A stretch of DNA of 64,000 nt. Source: Amyelois transitella. Lineage: Eukaryota; Arthropoda; Insecta; Lepidoptera; Pyralidae. A model generated the notes under the pieces. It searched no databases, had not been told where the DNA came from, and saw only the letters and a program-made list of their open reading frames with translations. Of the stretch, positions 27,301 to 36,654 are shown in pieces. Every line of letters starts with the position of its first letter. Within the stretch, counting starts at the first letter, position 1. Both the position numbers and the translations under genes were made by a program. The DNA is taken from positions 2,520,001 to 2,584,000 of the forward strand of contig NC_083522.1 of the NCBI RefSeq assembly GCF_032362555.1, written 5' to 3'.

Positions 27301-30300
27301 GTCGACAAAATTGCCATTTCGGTACAAAATATTCCTTAGTCTTTAAGTTATTGTTCTATGTTTTCTCGATGTAAATAAATATGTACCTATATTATTACAT
27401 AAATAAATTTTAATGACAGTTAAGTAATACTTAATGATGATTGAAAGTTAAGAAAAATACGCTTTACCTACATAATCCACAACAGACGACTTCCTATGGG
27501 ACATGAGGTATCAACTCTTTTATGTATGTGTTTTTACAATTACGATACATATATACATACATATGGTCACGTCTATATCCCTTGCGGGGTAGACAGAGCC
27601 AACAGTCTTGAAAAGACTGAATGGCCACGTTCAGCTATTTAGCTTAATGGTAGAATTGAGATTCAAATTGTGACAGGTTGCTAGCCCATCGCCTAAAAAA
27701 GAATCCCAAGTTTGTAAGCCTATCCCTTAGTCGCCTTTTACGACATCCATGGGAAAGAGATGGAGTGGTCCTATTCTTTTTTGTATTGGTACCAGAAACC
27801 ACACGGTACAATTACGATTATTACAAAAATATGTACATATATAGTGTTTAACCGACGGGTTTGAATGAAGAGAGTTATGAATATGGATGAACCGAAAGAA
27901 CGGTACCTGTCTAGGGAACGTGCAAGTAGAACGTTGTAGTCACTGCCTACCCCTCCGGGAAACAAGAGTGATCTTCATCATGTGTAAAATATGCCGTGTG
28001 GTTTCCGGCGCTTTAGATTAGGAGCACTCCGTCTCTTTCCTATAGATGTTGTAAAAGGCGACTAAGGTATAGGTTAATAAACTTGGGGTGCTTCTTTTAG
28101 GCAATGGGCTAGCCACCTGTCACTATTTGAATGTCAATCAATCAGTCTTTCCAAGACTGTTGGCTCTGTCTACCCTGTAAGTGATAAATAAGTGATTAAA
28201 TGTTTGTATGGATAGAAGATTTAGAATTCATAGTAAATCTCAGATTGTCAGACAAAAAAAGGATCGTTTAAGTCTTTAGTAGGTACGTAGTTAAAGTTTA
28301 TTACCTCAGTATTTTGAAATTGTTAAATAACTATTTACGACTTACTTACTATTCAGATCTTTACTTAATACTTAAGTAAAGTACTTAAGTTTAAGTTTAT
28401 TTTTATGACTGTATTTCAAAACATATTTAAAAGGCTATAAAAATATGAAGACGCCATGGATGTAATTTTAAAATAATCTTAGACCTCATGATGTAACTAC
28501 CATTAAGTTTAACTCAAGCCGTGTGGTTTCCCATATCTTTCTAATGGATTTCGTAAAAGGCGACTAAGGGATAGGGTTATAAAGTTGGGATTCCTCTTGT
28601 AGGCTATGGACTAGCAACCTGACACTATTTAAATCTCAATTCCATCATAAAGCCATATAGCTGAACGTGGCCTTTCAGTCTTTTCAAGACTGCTGGATCT
28701 GTCTACCTCGTAAGGGATATAGACGTGACTCTCTTCTCTATATTCTTACATAGATCACGTATCTTCCCCGGCTGGATAGGCAGAGAATAGGTACATATTA
28801 TTACGTACTACTTTTGCTTCATCCATAATCATCAGTCTTTTCTGCATAGTGGCAGCTTTAGGTTTGAGATAACTTGACTTGACCTTTACCCAGGCCGTCC
28901 TCGATTATTCTATTTATATATATGATATGATCTTAAATATCATGCTTCTAATTATAGAGATATGAATCCTTAAATATTTACAAGCCAATAGTAATAGAAG
29001 TAACGGCATATATTTAGCTATATTTATTTGTTTGTTACCTATTCGCGGGTTATCTACCGAAAAAATCTTCTTGGCATATCATGTAATTAAGAATTCGTAG
29101 AAGGAGGACATACCCTATGTCCTCCTTTAAAACTTTAATTTTTCCGTGGGATTTACGAAAATCCTGTATTCTTTTGTAGGTGGTGGCGTTATATTCGTCG
29201 CTTTTTCACGCGAGCGAAGCGGTAAAAGCTAGTTCTTATACATTCATATTTTTCCAGGTGGCACAAGAAGACCAAAAAACGTTTACAGATCTAGTCCGTC
29301 AGCTGGTGGGGCGTTGCGCGACTGATGTGGAGAAGGCGCGGACTATCTTCCGCTGGATCACGGTGAAGAACCTGAACAACATCCAGTTCGACGACAACCT
29401 CCGAGGGGATTCCCCGCTAGGCCTGCTTAGAGGCATCAAGCACGGCACTGAAAGTTACCATGTACTGTTTAAGAGATTGTGCAGGTAAGGTTTTAAATTG
29501 AAAGAAGCTAAATCTTATAATTATTTGTTTGTTTGTTATATCTTTATTGCTTAGAAATTTACACAGTAACAAGAAAATAGTAAGTATATAGTTATAAAAG
29601 AGACAAATCACTTGCAATGGCTGACTTATCCCATGAAGGGATCTCTTCCAGTCAACCGGCAAACAAAAAAGGAAATAGATAATTCTTACGGAAATCTGTC
29701 AGATGATTTTTGGATAGAACATTTTTATGCTTTGAGTCTCTTTTCAAAGAAGATTCTCTATTTCGGACGGCATGCAGAACTAAAGTACATACATCACGAG
29801 ACGGGAGAAAATTTGTGAAGATCGCAGCCCGTGGAAATCTGAACCTGACCCATCCCTGTAGGAATCAAATGAAGTTTTCGCCAATATTATCCTTGTTATA
29901 CTTTCCTTTTAAATAACAAAATGGCCGATGAAGATATTGTCCTACGCTATCAATTAGTCAGAATTTATTGAATCATTTCCAGCTACGCCGGCCTCCACTG
30001 TGTCGTGATCAAAGGCTACAGCAAATCCGCCGGGTACCAGCCGGGCGTCAGGTTCGAAGACAATCGGTTCAGGAACTCCTGGAACGCGGTATACGTGGCC
30101 GGAGCCTGGCGGTTTGTCCAGTGCAACTGGGGGGCGAGGCACCTGGTCAACGCTAAAGATGCACCCAAGCCTGGGAATAGGGGGAAGAGCGATAGTTTGA
30201 GGTTTGTATCTTGCGTGAATTTGCTTTCCATCAAAATCAGTATCAGTTTCATCTTTCCGAAGAAGAAGGGGTTAGTTGACCATTCAGAAAGCCGTCTTTT

Positions 30301-33300
30301 CAGGAGCAGCAGCAGAGCAGGAGTTTATAGGTATCGTAACGCTGGAAGGTTATTATATCAAAGTATTGGGGTAGATCCCTACAACAAGTCAATGAGGCGT
30401 GAGATTCGAAAAGTATTTTGGTTGCTCAGACAAAATGAAGCATTTCATAAATATATACAAAAATATCCCAAAAAACTAATTTCATAAATGGCAAATCTCT
30501 GTGGCCAATTATTCTTCTTACTAATCCTCTTAAGGTTACTAGCATTAGGCGGCTCCACTAAGACGAACGACTAACACTAAGAGCGGAGCGAAGAGGAGAC
30601 GTGTGGGGATCGACCAATCATATTACATGAAATCCACATCTCGTCTCCGCTCCGCTTCAATGGAAACAGTCAAGCAGAGACAAGGGGCGGAGTGACGTGG
30701 TAGAAATCAATAGCTCTGCTCTTCTCAGCTCCGCTCGTCTCCGCCTCAGTGGAATCACGTACCTACCTCTTTTCACAGCTCTGTTCCTCTCAGCTCTGCT
30801 CGTCTCCGCTTCAGTGGAGCCGCAGCCTTACATTTTATAATAATCTGTCAATCTTCCTGATGATCCCAACTAAAAACTTATTGTAACATCATTGCAGATA
30901 TGAATATGATGACCACTACTTCCTGACGGACCCTCGGGAGTTCATCTACGAGTTCTTCCCCCTGCAGTCCGACTGGCAACTCCTGAAGACTCCGATCACT
31001 CTCCACGACTTCGAAGAGTTGCCGTTCGTACGCTCGCTGTTCTTCAGATACGGACTGTACTTTAGCGATCCGAACACTAAGGCTGTTATGTATACTGACT
31101 CCACAGGTGAGGAATAAACAAAATTAAATTCCATCAAGATCAATTCCCGTTCAAGCTGTAACTAATATCGACTTGCGGTTGTGTAAAAGCAAAAATTTAA
31201 GGGCAAACCCATACTAAATATAGGTATTAAAGGTACAACAGAAAACTGGACGTTTTTCAGAGCAATATAACTATGACAGCTTTGTGTCCATTTAACATCA
31301 CTGGTAAGGGGAGATTATAAAGACCAGCGACAAATCCACGCACCCCTTTGGCATTCTGATAAATTCTACTCCTGTGGAAGACCAAAACCTACCTGGCGGT
31401 ATTGATTTGTCATCGTCCTTTAAAAGCTTATCCCAGCGACAAGCGTCTTAAGACGGACCTAGAGAGCGGGATGATCAGGGAATAACAGTATTGATCATTT
31501 TTATTTCATACATTGCAGGTGCGGCGACTATGCGCATAGCCATGCCGGCACACATGCAGAGCTCCCTCATCTTCCACTACAACCTCAAGTTCTACGACAC
31601 GGAGGGCGACGGCTTCGACGGCGTCAGTCTCAAGAGATTCGTCATGCAGGTACTGTACACACATCTTGGTGATTGAAACCGCTTTTACACTGTGCCGTGT
31701 GGTTCCCGGCACCAATAAGTAATTCAATAAGAATAGGACCACTCCATCTCTTTCCCATGGATGTCGTAAAAGGCGACTTAGGGATAGGCTTATAAACTTG
31801 GGATTCTTCTTTTAGGCGATGGGCTAGCAACCTGTCACTATTTGAATCTCAATTCTATCATTAAGCCAAATAGCTGAACGTGGCCATTTAGTCTTCAAGA
31901 CTGTTGGCTCTGTCTACCCCGCATGGGATATAGACGTGACCATATGTATGTATGTATGTTTGTGTGTTTACACTGTATATATACGAAGGTTACATGCTGT
32001 AATTTCACAAATATCTGGCCATGCCGCCCCCGCCGGCTCAAAATAGAAGGAGCAGGCCGATAATTGACAGACATCGCGAAAGATGATGTGCGAGACAATG
32101 ACCTTAAATCTGAGGACGCCGAATAGGTCAAAAGGCAGACCCCGCATCCTTAGCACATTAACCGAAGGAATAAAGAGAGAAAATTACAAAATTAATGCTC
32201 ATTAGTCTGTAACTAGCCCATATAATTATTGGTTCATAGGAGGTATAACGGGAATCGTTTCATGTGCTTAGTGATCAAAGCTGGCTAGCGCTTAACTCCT
32301 CCCTGGGAGGTCGCAATCAGGAAAAACGACAGATGAGTTTAAAATCTTACATAGGTAACCTACCATCATGCCTGTTTCCTATTGTGGTAGTAGAAGAGAC
32401 TGGATTTCCACTTGCTACAATCCGTACAGACCTCTCGCTTCACTCATTACGAGCATATTCGATGAGTACAGGTACTAACATAACATCTTCCCTATTTAAG
32501 ACATTCTAAATTGGCTTATAAATTCCTTTTGTTGACATATCCAAAACATCTCAACATACACTTTTCAATTTTATTCCACCACATCCTCTTTCACTCCACA
32601 CATTTCTCTTAACTACATGAGTTTCTAAACTACTAAAATTAAATGTCTCCACATATTTCTAAACTACTAAAATAAAATTTACTCCACGTTGCAGTCGGTG
32701 GTAGGCAACGTGGTATCGTTCCGAGTACACGCGCCCTGCAGCGGAGCCTTCCTTCTGGACATCTTCGCGAACGCGGTCACCCCACGGGAGTACCTGACGG
32801 GAGAACCCATGAAGTTCAAGAGCGTTTGCAAGTTCAAGGTACGATAAAGGTTGCCAACAACAAGTTCTCAGGCTGTGTGGTATTATAGGGTATGCAGAGC
32901 TATTCTTACATCAGAATTCCATCAGCAAAAATTTGGAGGTTAGCATGGGTAGTTTTTAATCAGATGTCTGATTTTTTTTTTAATGATGACCTCCCTTGGG
33001 AATAGCTTAAGCTGCACAGTTAACTATAATCGTGGATTACGTAAGTCAGATTTTACACAAAACGTCTGACCTCCGCAACCCTTGCCGTAGAACTTGGCCA
33101 ATATTGGATCATGGTTAAAGCAAGTCTACTCGATGATAAAGCTTATAATTATTTACCATTACAGATCTGCTGTGCAGAGCTACAAACGGTGATGGTGCCG
33201 CTTCCCGACTGTGCGAGCGGGGAGTGGGGTCCCACCAAAGCGACCAGACTGTTTGGACTCGTACCTATCACTCATCAGGTAAAATCGTATCTGTTGAAGT

Positions 33301-34483
33301 GGCTTTTACATTGCATTTTCCATATCTCGATGTACGAAATTACTTTTCTTGACATTTTCCGAGGTAACATAAGTTTTAAAATGGGCGGAGCAATCGACAT
33401 AACGTCGGGGATAGTGCAAATCCGCGAATCTACCATACGTAAAAGGTGCGTATCTGCAATAGATCCAGTTTAACAGGGGAAGGTTAAAACTTATTAACTT
33501 AATTAATTCAATTAATTTTAAGCTCATTTTTACACAAAAAGTAATTAGTAATGTGTTCTATCTCTTGGTCGAAATGAACTCTTTTCAAGTCGGTGGCAGC
33601 CTATCAAGATTTAGCGTGAATTTCCCGCGAAAACTTAAAATTGCTACATTTGTCATATACGCGGAATTATCCAATGCTAGTTACGCGGATTTGAACTATC
33701 CCCGACGATAAGCAAGTTGCACACACAAAAAAAAGTAATTGAATTAAGTTGTAATAAATTCAAATGTTAGTACACATTTTGATGAATGTTTTAGGAGGCG
33801 CTAGTGTTTGCGGGCCGTGAGCTGGAAATCCAGTTCCGCATGTCGCGCCCTCTAGCGGACTTCATGGCGACATTACACAAAAACGGAGTTGAAGAGAAGC
33901 GCCTCTCAAAATATGTTCAGCAGAGCGTCGCTACGGACATCGTCTCTTTTTACATCACATTCCCCGAAGAAGGTATGAAATTAACTGCACCTATTGTATT
34001 TTTATTTTCCTCAGACAGCGGGAATCATAACGTTTGTTTATGAAAGAAGAAAATATTGTCTTCTATTTGTAATCTGCATTGCGAGTTATTAATTATTAAG
34101 TATCATGAACACAGTGATCAGACGGCATTCGGCTCTATTGCACAGAGGTAACAACCTTGCCTCTAAACCACAATCTGAGAGTTCGGTACCCGTTCACATT
34201 AAGATGGAAAAAAACTTTTTCTGATAAATAACAAAATAGGTACTATTTCATTAAGTTAGTATATATCATAAGGAAACCTTTTCATTACTAGCTTATTCCC
34301 TTTTATTTTTTCCAGTATTCCTCATTATTTATTTTATTTTATACAGGTCAATACGGGCTTGATATCTACACGCGCGAGCGCAACGGCCCGACCGCGATCC
34401 ACCAGAACGGCTCCACCGAAAAAGAGAAACACCTTCTCACTCATTGCTGCAAATATCTCATCAACAGCAGTAAACGGAATTAA
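6329..34483 (+). CDS. Hil: hillarin / kyphoscoliosis peptidase-like (transglutaminase-like) protein, 12 coding exons
   Basis: Coding exons: 6329 (or 6345)-6535, 25824-25940, 26518-26717, 27099-27321, 29258-29484, 29983-30201, 30898-31106, 31519-31649, 32695-32838, 33165-33278, 33795-33972 and 34347-34483. All junctions have GT-AG ends and matching phase, giving about 701 aa. Order: a coiled coil rich in E/K/R (about 70-190); a proline-rich linker (about 207-222); a transglutaminase-like core (about 250-400, motifs [10 protein letters not shown] and [18 protein letters not shown]); then two KY-type beta domains. KY/hillarin proteins are cytoskeletal adaptors in muscle and dividing cells. The triad positions Cys-His-Asp read Thr313, Asn356 and Gln371, so a peptidase or transglutaminase activity is unlikely. 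The start is uncertain: ATG 6329 is in frame, but TTCGTTGCAG at 6335-6344 looks like a splice acceptor, so an upstream start exon may exist. A SINE lies just after the stop. Confidence 0.87.
6345..6535 (+). CDS. Hil: first visible hillarin coding exon
   Basis: GC-rich open segment in AT-rich surroundings. It reads [20 protein letters not shown] and continues to [10 protein letters not shown], followed by a strong donor GTAAGT at 6536. It ends in phase 0, matching the acceptor at 25,824, where a charged coiled coil begins. CTAAC at 6306-6310 and TTGCAG at 6339-6344 make a usable branch point and acceptor, so an upstream exon giving one base is likely. The alternative is translation from the ATG at 6329. 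Joining to the exon at 25,824 is inferred from phase, strand and absence of a competing + strand gene. Confidence 0.65.
8522..8733 (-). repeat. interspersed repeat, family D
   Basis: Starts CTATACTAATATTATAAAGC and ends with the GC-rich motif GAACGAAGTCGCGGGTACAG. Same family as 4,770-5,046 and 5,491-5,756, somewhat shortened inside. Confidence 0.6.
8865..9015 (+). repeat. tRNA-derived SINE fragment
   Basis: Contains a B-box-like GGTTCAAATCCTATCGCGG followed by CCATGTACCAA and ATCGTGAGGAAGCC. The same order of motifs occurs at about 60,603-60,855, which also keeps an A-box-like part. This fits a Bm1-like lepidopteran SINE. Confidence 0.55.
9615..9778 (-). repeat. SINE-like repeat, family A, truncated
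   Basis: Begins with (CATA)n and ATAATCACGTC and stops after GCCTAAAAGAAGAATC, so the head third is missing. Confidence 0.65.
10215..10281 (+). repeat. family B repeat 3' fragment with TATG tail
   Basis: Reads CTACCCCTCTTG, then AAAAAAGGCGTGATTTTATG and a (TATG)n tail, matching the 3' end of family B. Confidence 0.4.
10575..10840 (+). repeat. SINE-like repeat, family A, near full length
   Basis: Head GTGCCGTGTGGTTCCCG, complete body, and tail GACGTGACTATATGTATG with further TATG units. One of the best preserved copies. Confidence 0.75.
11300..11458 (-). repeat. SINE-like repeat, family A, degraded
   Basis: The central body (AATTGAGATTCAAATAG, GACAGGTTGCTAGCCCATCG) is well kept, while both ends are decayed. 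Confidence 0.6.
13217..13278 (-). repeat. SINE-like repeat, family A, 3' fragment
   Basis: Only the tail-side part (ATATAGTCACGTCTTTATCC ... GGGGTAGACAGAGCC) is present. Confidence 0.5.
13786..14062. repeat. 15-bp minisatellite (unit CCATTTCTTCCTAAT)
   Basis: Bases 13,801-14,040 hold exactly sixteen 15-bp units, with imperfect units at both ends. The only frequent variation is A/C in CCTAAT versus CCTCAT. Read in order across the array the variant states are AAAA ACAA AACC CCCA. Because the unit is a multiple of three, both strands stay open (repeating IHFFL on + and MRKKW on -). Those frames are a by-product of the repeat and not genes. Confidence 0.9.
14594..14718 (-). repeat. LINE 3'-end fragment, identical to 49,261-49,385
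   Basis: This 125-bp block is identical by eye to 49,261-49,385. Read on the minus strand it ends in TTTTGAA-type units, typical of the 3' end of a jockey/CR1-like non-LTR element truncated at its 5' side. The class name is inference. Confidence 0.6.
14848..15088 (-). repeat. SINE-like repeat, family A, near full length
   Basis: From ATATAATCACGTCTATATTC to TTGGTGCCGGTAACCACACG, with the full body and a small deletion near AATAAGCATATCCC. Confidence 0.7.
15884..16058 (+). repeat. interspersed repeat, family B
   Basis: Contains ACGAGCTTGCATGAA and ends CTACCCCTCCGAGAAAGAGG plus CGTGATC, matching the copies at 1,930-2,106 and 27,845-27,975. Confidence 0.5.
20120..20262 (+). repeat. interspersed repeat with CCCGCGC...AAAAGCTAGTT end
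   Basis: Contains ACTAAACCGATTTAGATGAA and ends GTGCGAAGCCCCGCGCAAAA. Similar remnants lie near 26,150-26,340, 38,862-39,054, 51,990-52,145 and 55,375-55,518. It is a common lepidopteran non-coding repeat of unassigned class. Confidence 0.45.
20490..20625 (-). repeat. SINE-like repeat, family A, truncated
   Basis: Tail-side half present from CATCCATACATACG to TAGTGACAGGTTG; the head half is missing. Confidence 0.6.
22456..24135 (-). CDS. Mccc2: methylcrotonoyl-CoA carboxylase beta chain, mitochondrial, intronless
   Basis: A single uninterrupted frame of 559 aa, close to the roughly 560-580 aa of animal MCCC2. The protein is the biotin-dependent carboxyltransferase subunit that makes 3-methylglutaconyl-CoA in mitochondrial leucine breakdown, working with the biotinylated alpha subunit. 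The N-terminus ([18 protein letters not shown]) is basic and lacks acidic residues, as in a mitochondrial presequence. Motifs in order: [58 protein letters not shown]; then [11 protein letters not shown] and [20 protein letters not shown] near the C-terminal half, which are diagnostic of MCCB over propionyl-CoA carboxylase. The start may be Met1 or Met3. It lies inside the 19.3 kb hillarin intron on the opposite strand. Absence of introns is unusual for an animal MCCC2 and suggests intron loss or retroposition. No frameshift or stop is seen, so it looks functional. Confidence 0.96.
   Translation of the reverse strand: MKMLKLVRGIRRLSAQCRHNSHAAVIGTEPNRSDPYYQDNKTKMDELVKELRQKTSEVIKGGSEEAVKRHTARGKLLVRDRINRLVDEGSDVLELSTLAATDMYKGQVPCAGIVTAIGKVHGRDCMIVANDATVKGGTYFPVTVKKHLRAQAIAQECRLPCIYLVDSGGAHLPDQADVFPDREHFGRIFYNQANMSAEGIPQISVVMGSCTAGGAYIPSMSDESIIIKNQGTIFLAGPPLVKAATGESVSAEDLGGADLHCRQSGVTDHYAQDDEHALHLARNVVANLNWNNDQKSRIYSTKVDEPVHDINDLHGIVGANIQRPFDIREVIARVVDGSRFHEFKELYGDTLVCGFATLYGHAVGIIGNNGVLQSEAALKGSHFIQLCAARKIPLVFLQNITGFMVGREAEAGGIAKNGAKMVTAVSCFKGPKITVIVGGSFGAGNYGMCGRAYSPSFMYMWPNARISVMGGPQAATVLSLVAKEKALRDGKLWTDEQEKKVRGPLEAQFEREGIPYYSTARLWDDGIVAPKDTRKVIGLSLSAALNAPFRESKFGVFRM
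24136..25823. other. MCCC2 upstream region and 3' part of the hillarin intron
   Basis: The first 130 bp next to the MCCC2 start are GC-richer and probably hold its promoter and 5' UTR. A short GC-rich patch (about 24,830-24,870) stands out in AT-rich DNA. No further coding segment is supported. Confidence 0.55.
27548..27808 (-). repeat. SINE-like repeat, family A, near full length
   Basis: In the hillarin intron after exon 4. It runs from CATACATATGGTCACGTC to TTGGTACCAGAAACCACACG and is well preserved. Confidence 0.75.
27845..27975 (+). repeat. interspersed repeat, family B
   Basis: Contains GAATGAAGAGAGTTATGAAT and ends CTACCCCTCCGGGAAACAAG plus AGTGATC. It lies between two family A SINE copies. 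Confidence 0.45.
27993..28210 (+). repeat. SINE-like repeat, family A
   Basis: Head GCCGTGTGGTTTCCGGCG, body with small deletions, and a decayed tail. Confidence 0.65.
28518..28730 (+). repeat. SINE-like repeat, family A, internally deleted
   Basis: Head GCCGTGTGGTTTCCC joins directly to ATATCTTTC, with the AATAGGACCACTCC section missing. It ends GGGATATAGACGTGA. Confidence 0.65.
29110..29236 (+). repeat. interspersed repeat abutting a hillarin splice acceptor
   Basis: Contains GTGGGATTTACGAAAATCCT and ends GCGAAGCGGTAAAAGCTAGT. A related piece is at about 12,735-12,812. It ends about 22 bp before the hillarin exon at 29,258, so the polypyrimidine tract starts immediately after the repeat. 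Confidence 0.5.
29530..29930 (+). repeat. retroelement-like remnant in a hillarin intron
   Basis: Starts with (TTTG)n and contains CAATGGCTGACTTATCCCAT and GGGATCTCTTCCAGTCAACC, a block I know as common in lepidopteran LINE 3' ends. It fills almost the whole intron between 29,484 and 29,983. Confidence 0.35.
30548..30827. mobile_element. putative Harbinger-like MITE with TTA target-site duplication
   Basis: The ends are inverted: left GGCGGCTCCACTAAGACGA, right TCAGTGGAGCCGCAGCC, sharing GGCTCCACT. They are bounded by TTA at 30,545-30,547 and 30,828-30,830. The interior is GC-rich, carries no ORF, and repeats a CTCCGC(C/T)TCAGTGGA motif. The length (280 bp), terminal inverted repeats and 3-bp TTA duplication fit a PIF/Harbinger-type MITE. 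It sits in the hillarin intron between 30,201 and 30,898. Confidence 0.5.
31692..31960 (+). repeat. SINE-like repeat, family A, near full length
   Basis: About 40 bp after the hillarin donor at 31,650. Head GTGCCGTGTGGTTCCCGGCA, tail CATATGTATG with further TATG units. Very well preserved. Confidence 0.75.
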
Positions 34484-34493
34484 GTTTAACATT

Positions 34494-34655
34494 AAACCAA
34501 TAAGAATAGTACCACTCCCATATCTTTCCCACGGATGTCGTAGAAGGTGACTAAGGGCCTAAATGTAATGACTAAAGGCTAATAAACTTTGGACTTCTGT
34601 AGCCGATGGGCTAGCAATATGTCACTATTTGAATCTCAATTCCATCATTAGCAGA
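34494..34655 (+). repeat. SINE-like repeat, family A, in the hillarin 3' UTR
   Basis: Begins about 10 bp after the hillarin stop codon (34,481-34,483) with AATAAGAATAGTACCACTCC. The head motif is missing and it ends at CAATTCCATCATTAGC. It would be part of the mature transcript. Confidence 0.65.
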
Positions 34656-36179
34656 TGGTATTGTTGCCTGCCCACACATTTTCTCCGAGGAAAGTGTTTC
34701 AATTTGTAACTATAAATTTGCCACCATAAAAATGCATTATGCATGTGTCAAATTTACATACCAGGTACTGTATGTATGAGTTGCAAATTTAAAAATCATA
34801 TTATCGTGACAAATCTTGAAACCTGTGACGTGTCTCTCAGTATTTGCGTTTTCCCAGATGCACCCTGGGCTCTGGGCTCAGAACACCTCTGACCTAATAT
34901 AACTCTGTAAATACAGTATTCCTAAAGAAGAGAGTCATTAACACCTGATTATGATGATCATTGTAACCTTAGTTCCGTTTTAACATCACAATTACTATAA
35001 TATTAAACTAAGATGGAAATTTTTGCGAAGTTGTTGGTTTAAGAATTCGCATTCTTCACACAAATGTGTTCATTTATATCGCGTGGAATTAATACTTTTT
35101 TGTAACCTTAATAACCTCATGATTCTTCCTGTAAAATTGACCGTTTTGAGTCAAATCCTTAATTTTTATGCTATGTTTTAGCAAGCTAATTAATGCAGAT
35201 AATAAATACGTAACATAATATAGGTAATTGAAATGCAAAAATAATAATATGTGTACTTATTTCAATAAATGCAACTAGCAATTAAAAAGATAGAAAATTT
35301 AAAATTTGTTTTATGGGTATTCAATGGAGATTGACAAAATAAAAATTAAACAACGTTTTTTAGTCAGTGGTTTCAAAACTTTTTGGATTACCTTCCATTA
35401 AATACTTAAGGAAACAATATATGATATGAGAAGAAGCATATACCCAAATGTAGATATAATGTTACATAAGTAAAATAAAATCCGTCCGATGATATAAAAC
35501 ATTTAATTTGTAGGATTATTCTAATATTTTATATACAATTCTATGTCATCTGTAAGCTATAATTGACATTAAAAAGCTATTCGCTCTTGTAGATTTACGA
35601 ATGTGCAATCAAATTGCACAATTATAATGTATAAAAAATATACGTAAGTTTCATATAAGTCGCAGAATTATAATTTTATTATTATATATATACTTTTTTG
35701 TAAAACAGGCACAGTAATAACAATGCAGAATAGATTGCTCTATTTATTACAACGTTCTTATTCTAATTCAATGAAATACAGCAATTTATAATGCATTATA
35801 ATGTTATATTAACTAATTTAAAAGCGTATTTTTTATATTCGAGGCAATATAATATTGTAAATTTTATAAAATACACATGTTATTTTTCTAAACATGTTTC
35901 ATTTTTTTTTTTGTCAGATCTATTCCTTTACTAATTAATACTACCTAATATTAACAGTATCAAACCTACACTGAGCACCTAATTCGAGGACGGCAGTTTT
36001 AATTTTCCTTAAAACTAAATTCAGATCTCAAAATCACATAACATAAAAACGAGTATCATAGTGACAGCAAAAATAATTAAAAAAAACATACATCTTCCTC
36101 AATCAATCAATATTATTCCAACTATAAAAATAATACAAAGTCATAAAAATTTAAAAAAAAATACACAACCAATACTCAA

Positions 36180-36262
36180 CGGCCTACTCTGAGCTAGTGT
36201 CTGACCGGGAATCGAACTCGTTACCACTAACTAGAGTGGTGGACAACGGTAACCACTTTATA
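36180..36262 (-). repeat. tRNA-like repeat piece with B box
   Basis: On the minus strand it contains AGTTCGATTCCCGG, a near-perfect RNA polymerase III B box, preceded by GTTAGTGGTAACG. No cloverleaf with paired acceptor arms could be drawn, so a SINE head or tRNA relic is preferred over a tRNA gene. Confidence 0.35.
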
Positions 36263-36327
36263 TGTAAGACTGAAATTGATGATAAGAATTTAAATGTGAA
36301 CAACAGGTAAGACCAATTAACATTATA

Positions 36328-36398
36328 AATACATATCATCACGTCTCTTACGGGGTAGACAGAGCCAATAGTCTTAAACAGGGCTTCGTGATGGAATT
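36328..36398 (-). repeat. SINE-like repeat, family A, fragment
   Basis: Only the tail-side third (ATCACGTCTCTTACGGGGTA ... CAGAGCCAATAGTC) is present. Confidence 0.45.
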
Positions 36399-36654
36399 AA
36401 CATTATACAACCAATATTCTACAAAATAAAATGTTCCCAACTATTAATTGTTTGCTTTCTTTACATACTTACAGAAAACCAGGCGGTCTACATAGACTCT
36501 TATTAAGTACTTCTTTTTGATTCACAACCATTTCGGAATGAAAACTTATTTCCTACAATATTTCCAACCATCCACAGAATGGATCAATGTCACTTTTGTA
36601 TCAAATAAAAAAATAATAATATACTTATATAAAATTCCTAACCAAATATGGCTA

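Larger units (their letters stand above)
34484..36654. other. convergent intergenic region between hillarin and the DAH-like gene
   Basis: Presumed hillarin 3' UTR, with AATAAA hexamers at about 35,211 and 35,264. Then come very AT-rich DNA, a tRNA-like repeat piece (about 36,180-36,262) and a family A fragment (36,328-36,398). No coding segment is supported. Confidence 0.55.

Noticed and set aside
36180..36262. tRNA gene
   Set aside because: The B box is good but I could not pair acceptor or anticodon arms, so it is listed as a tRNA-like repeat piece.
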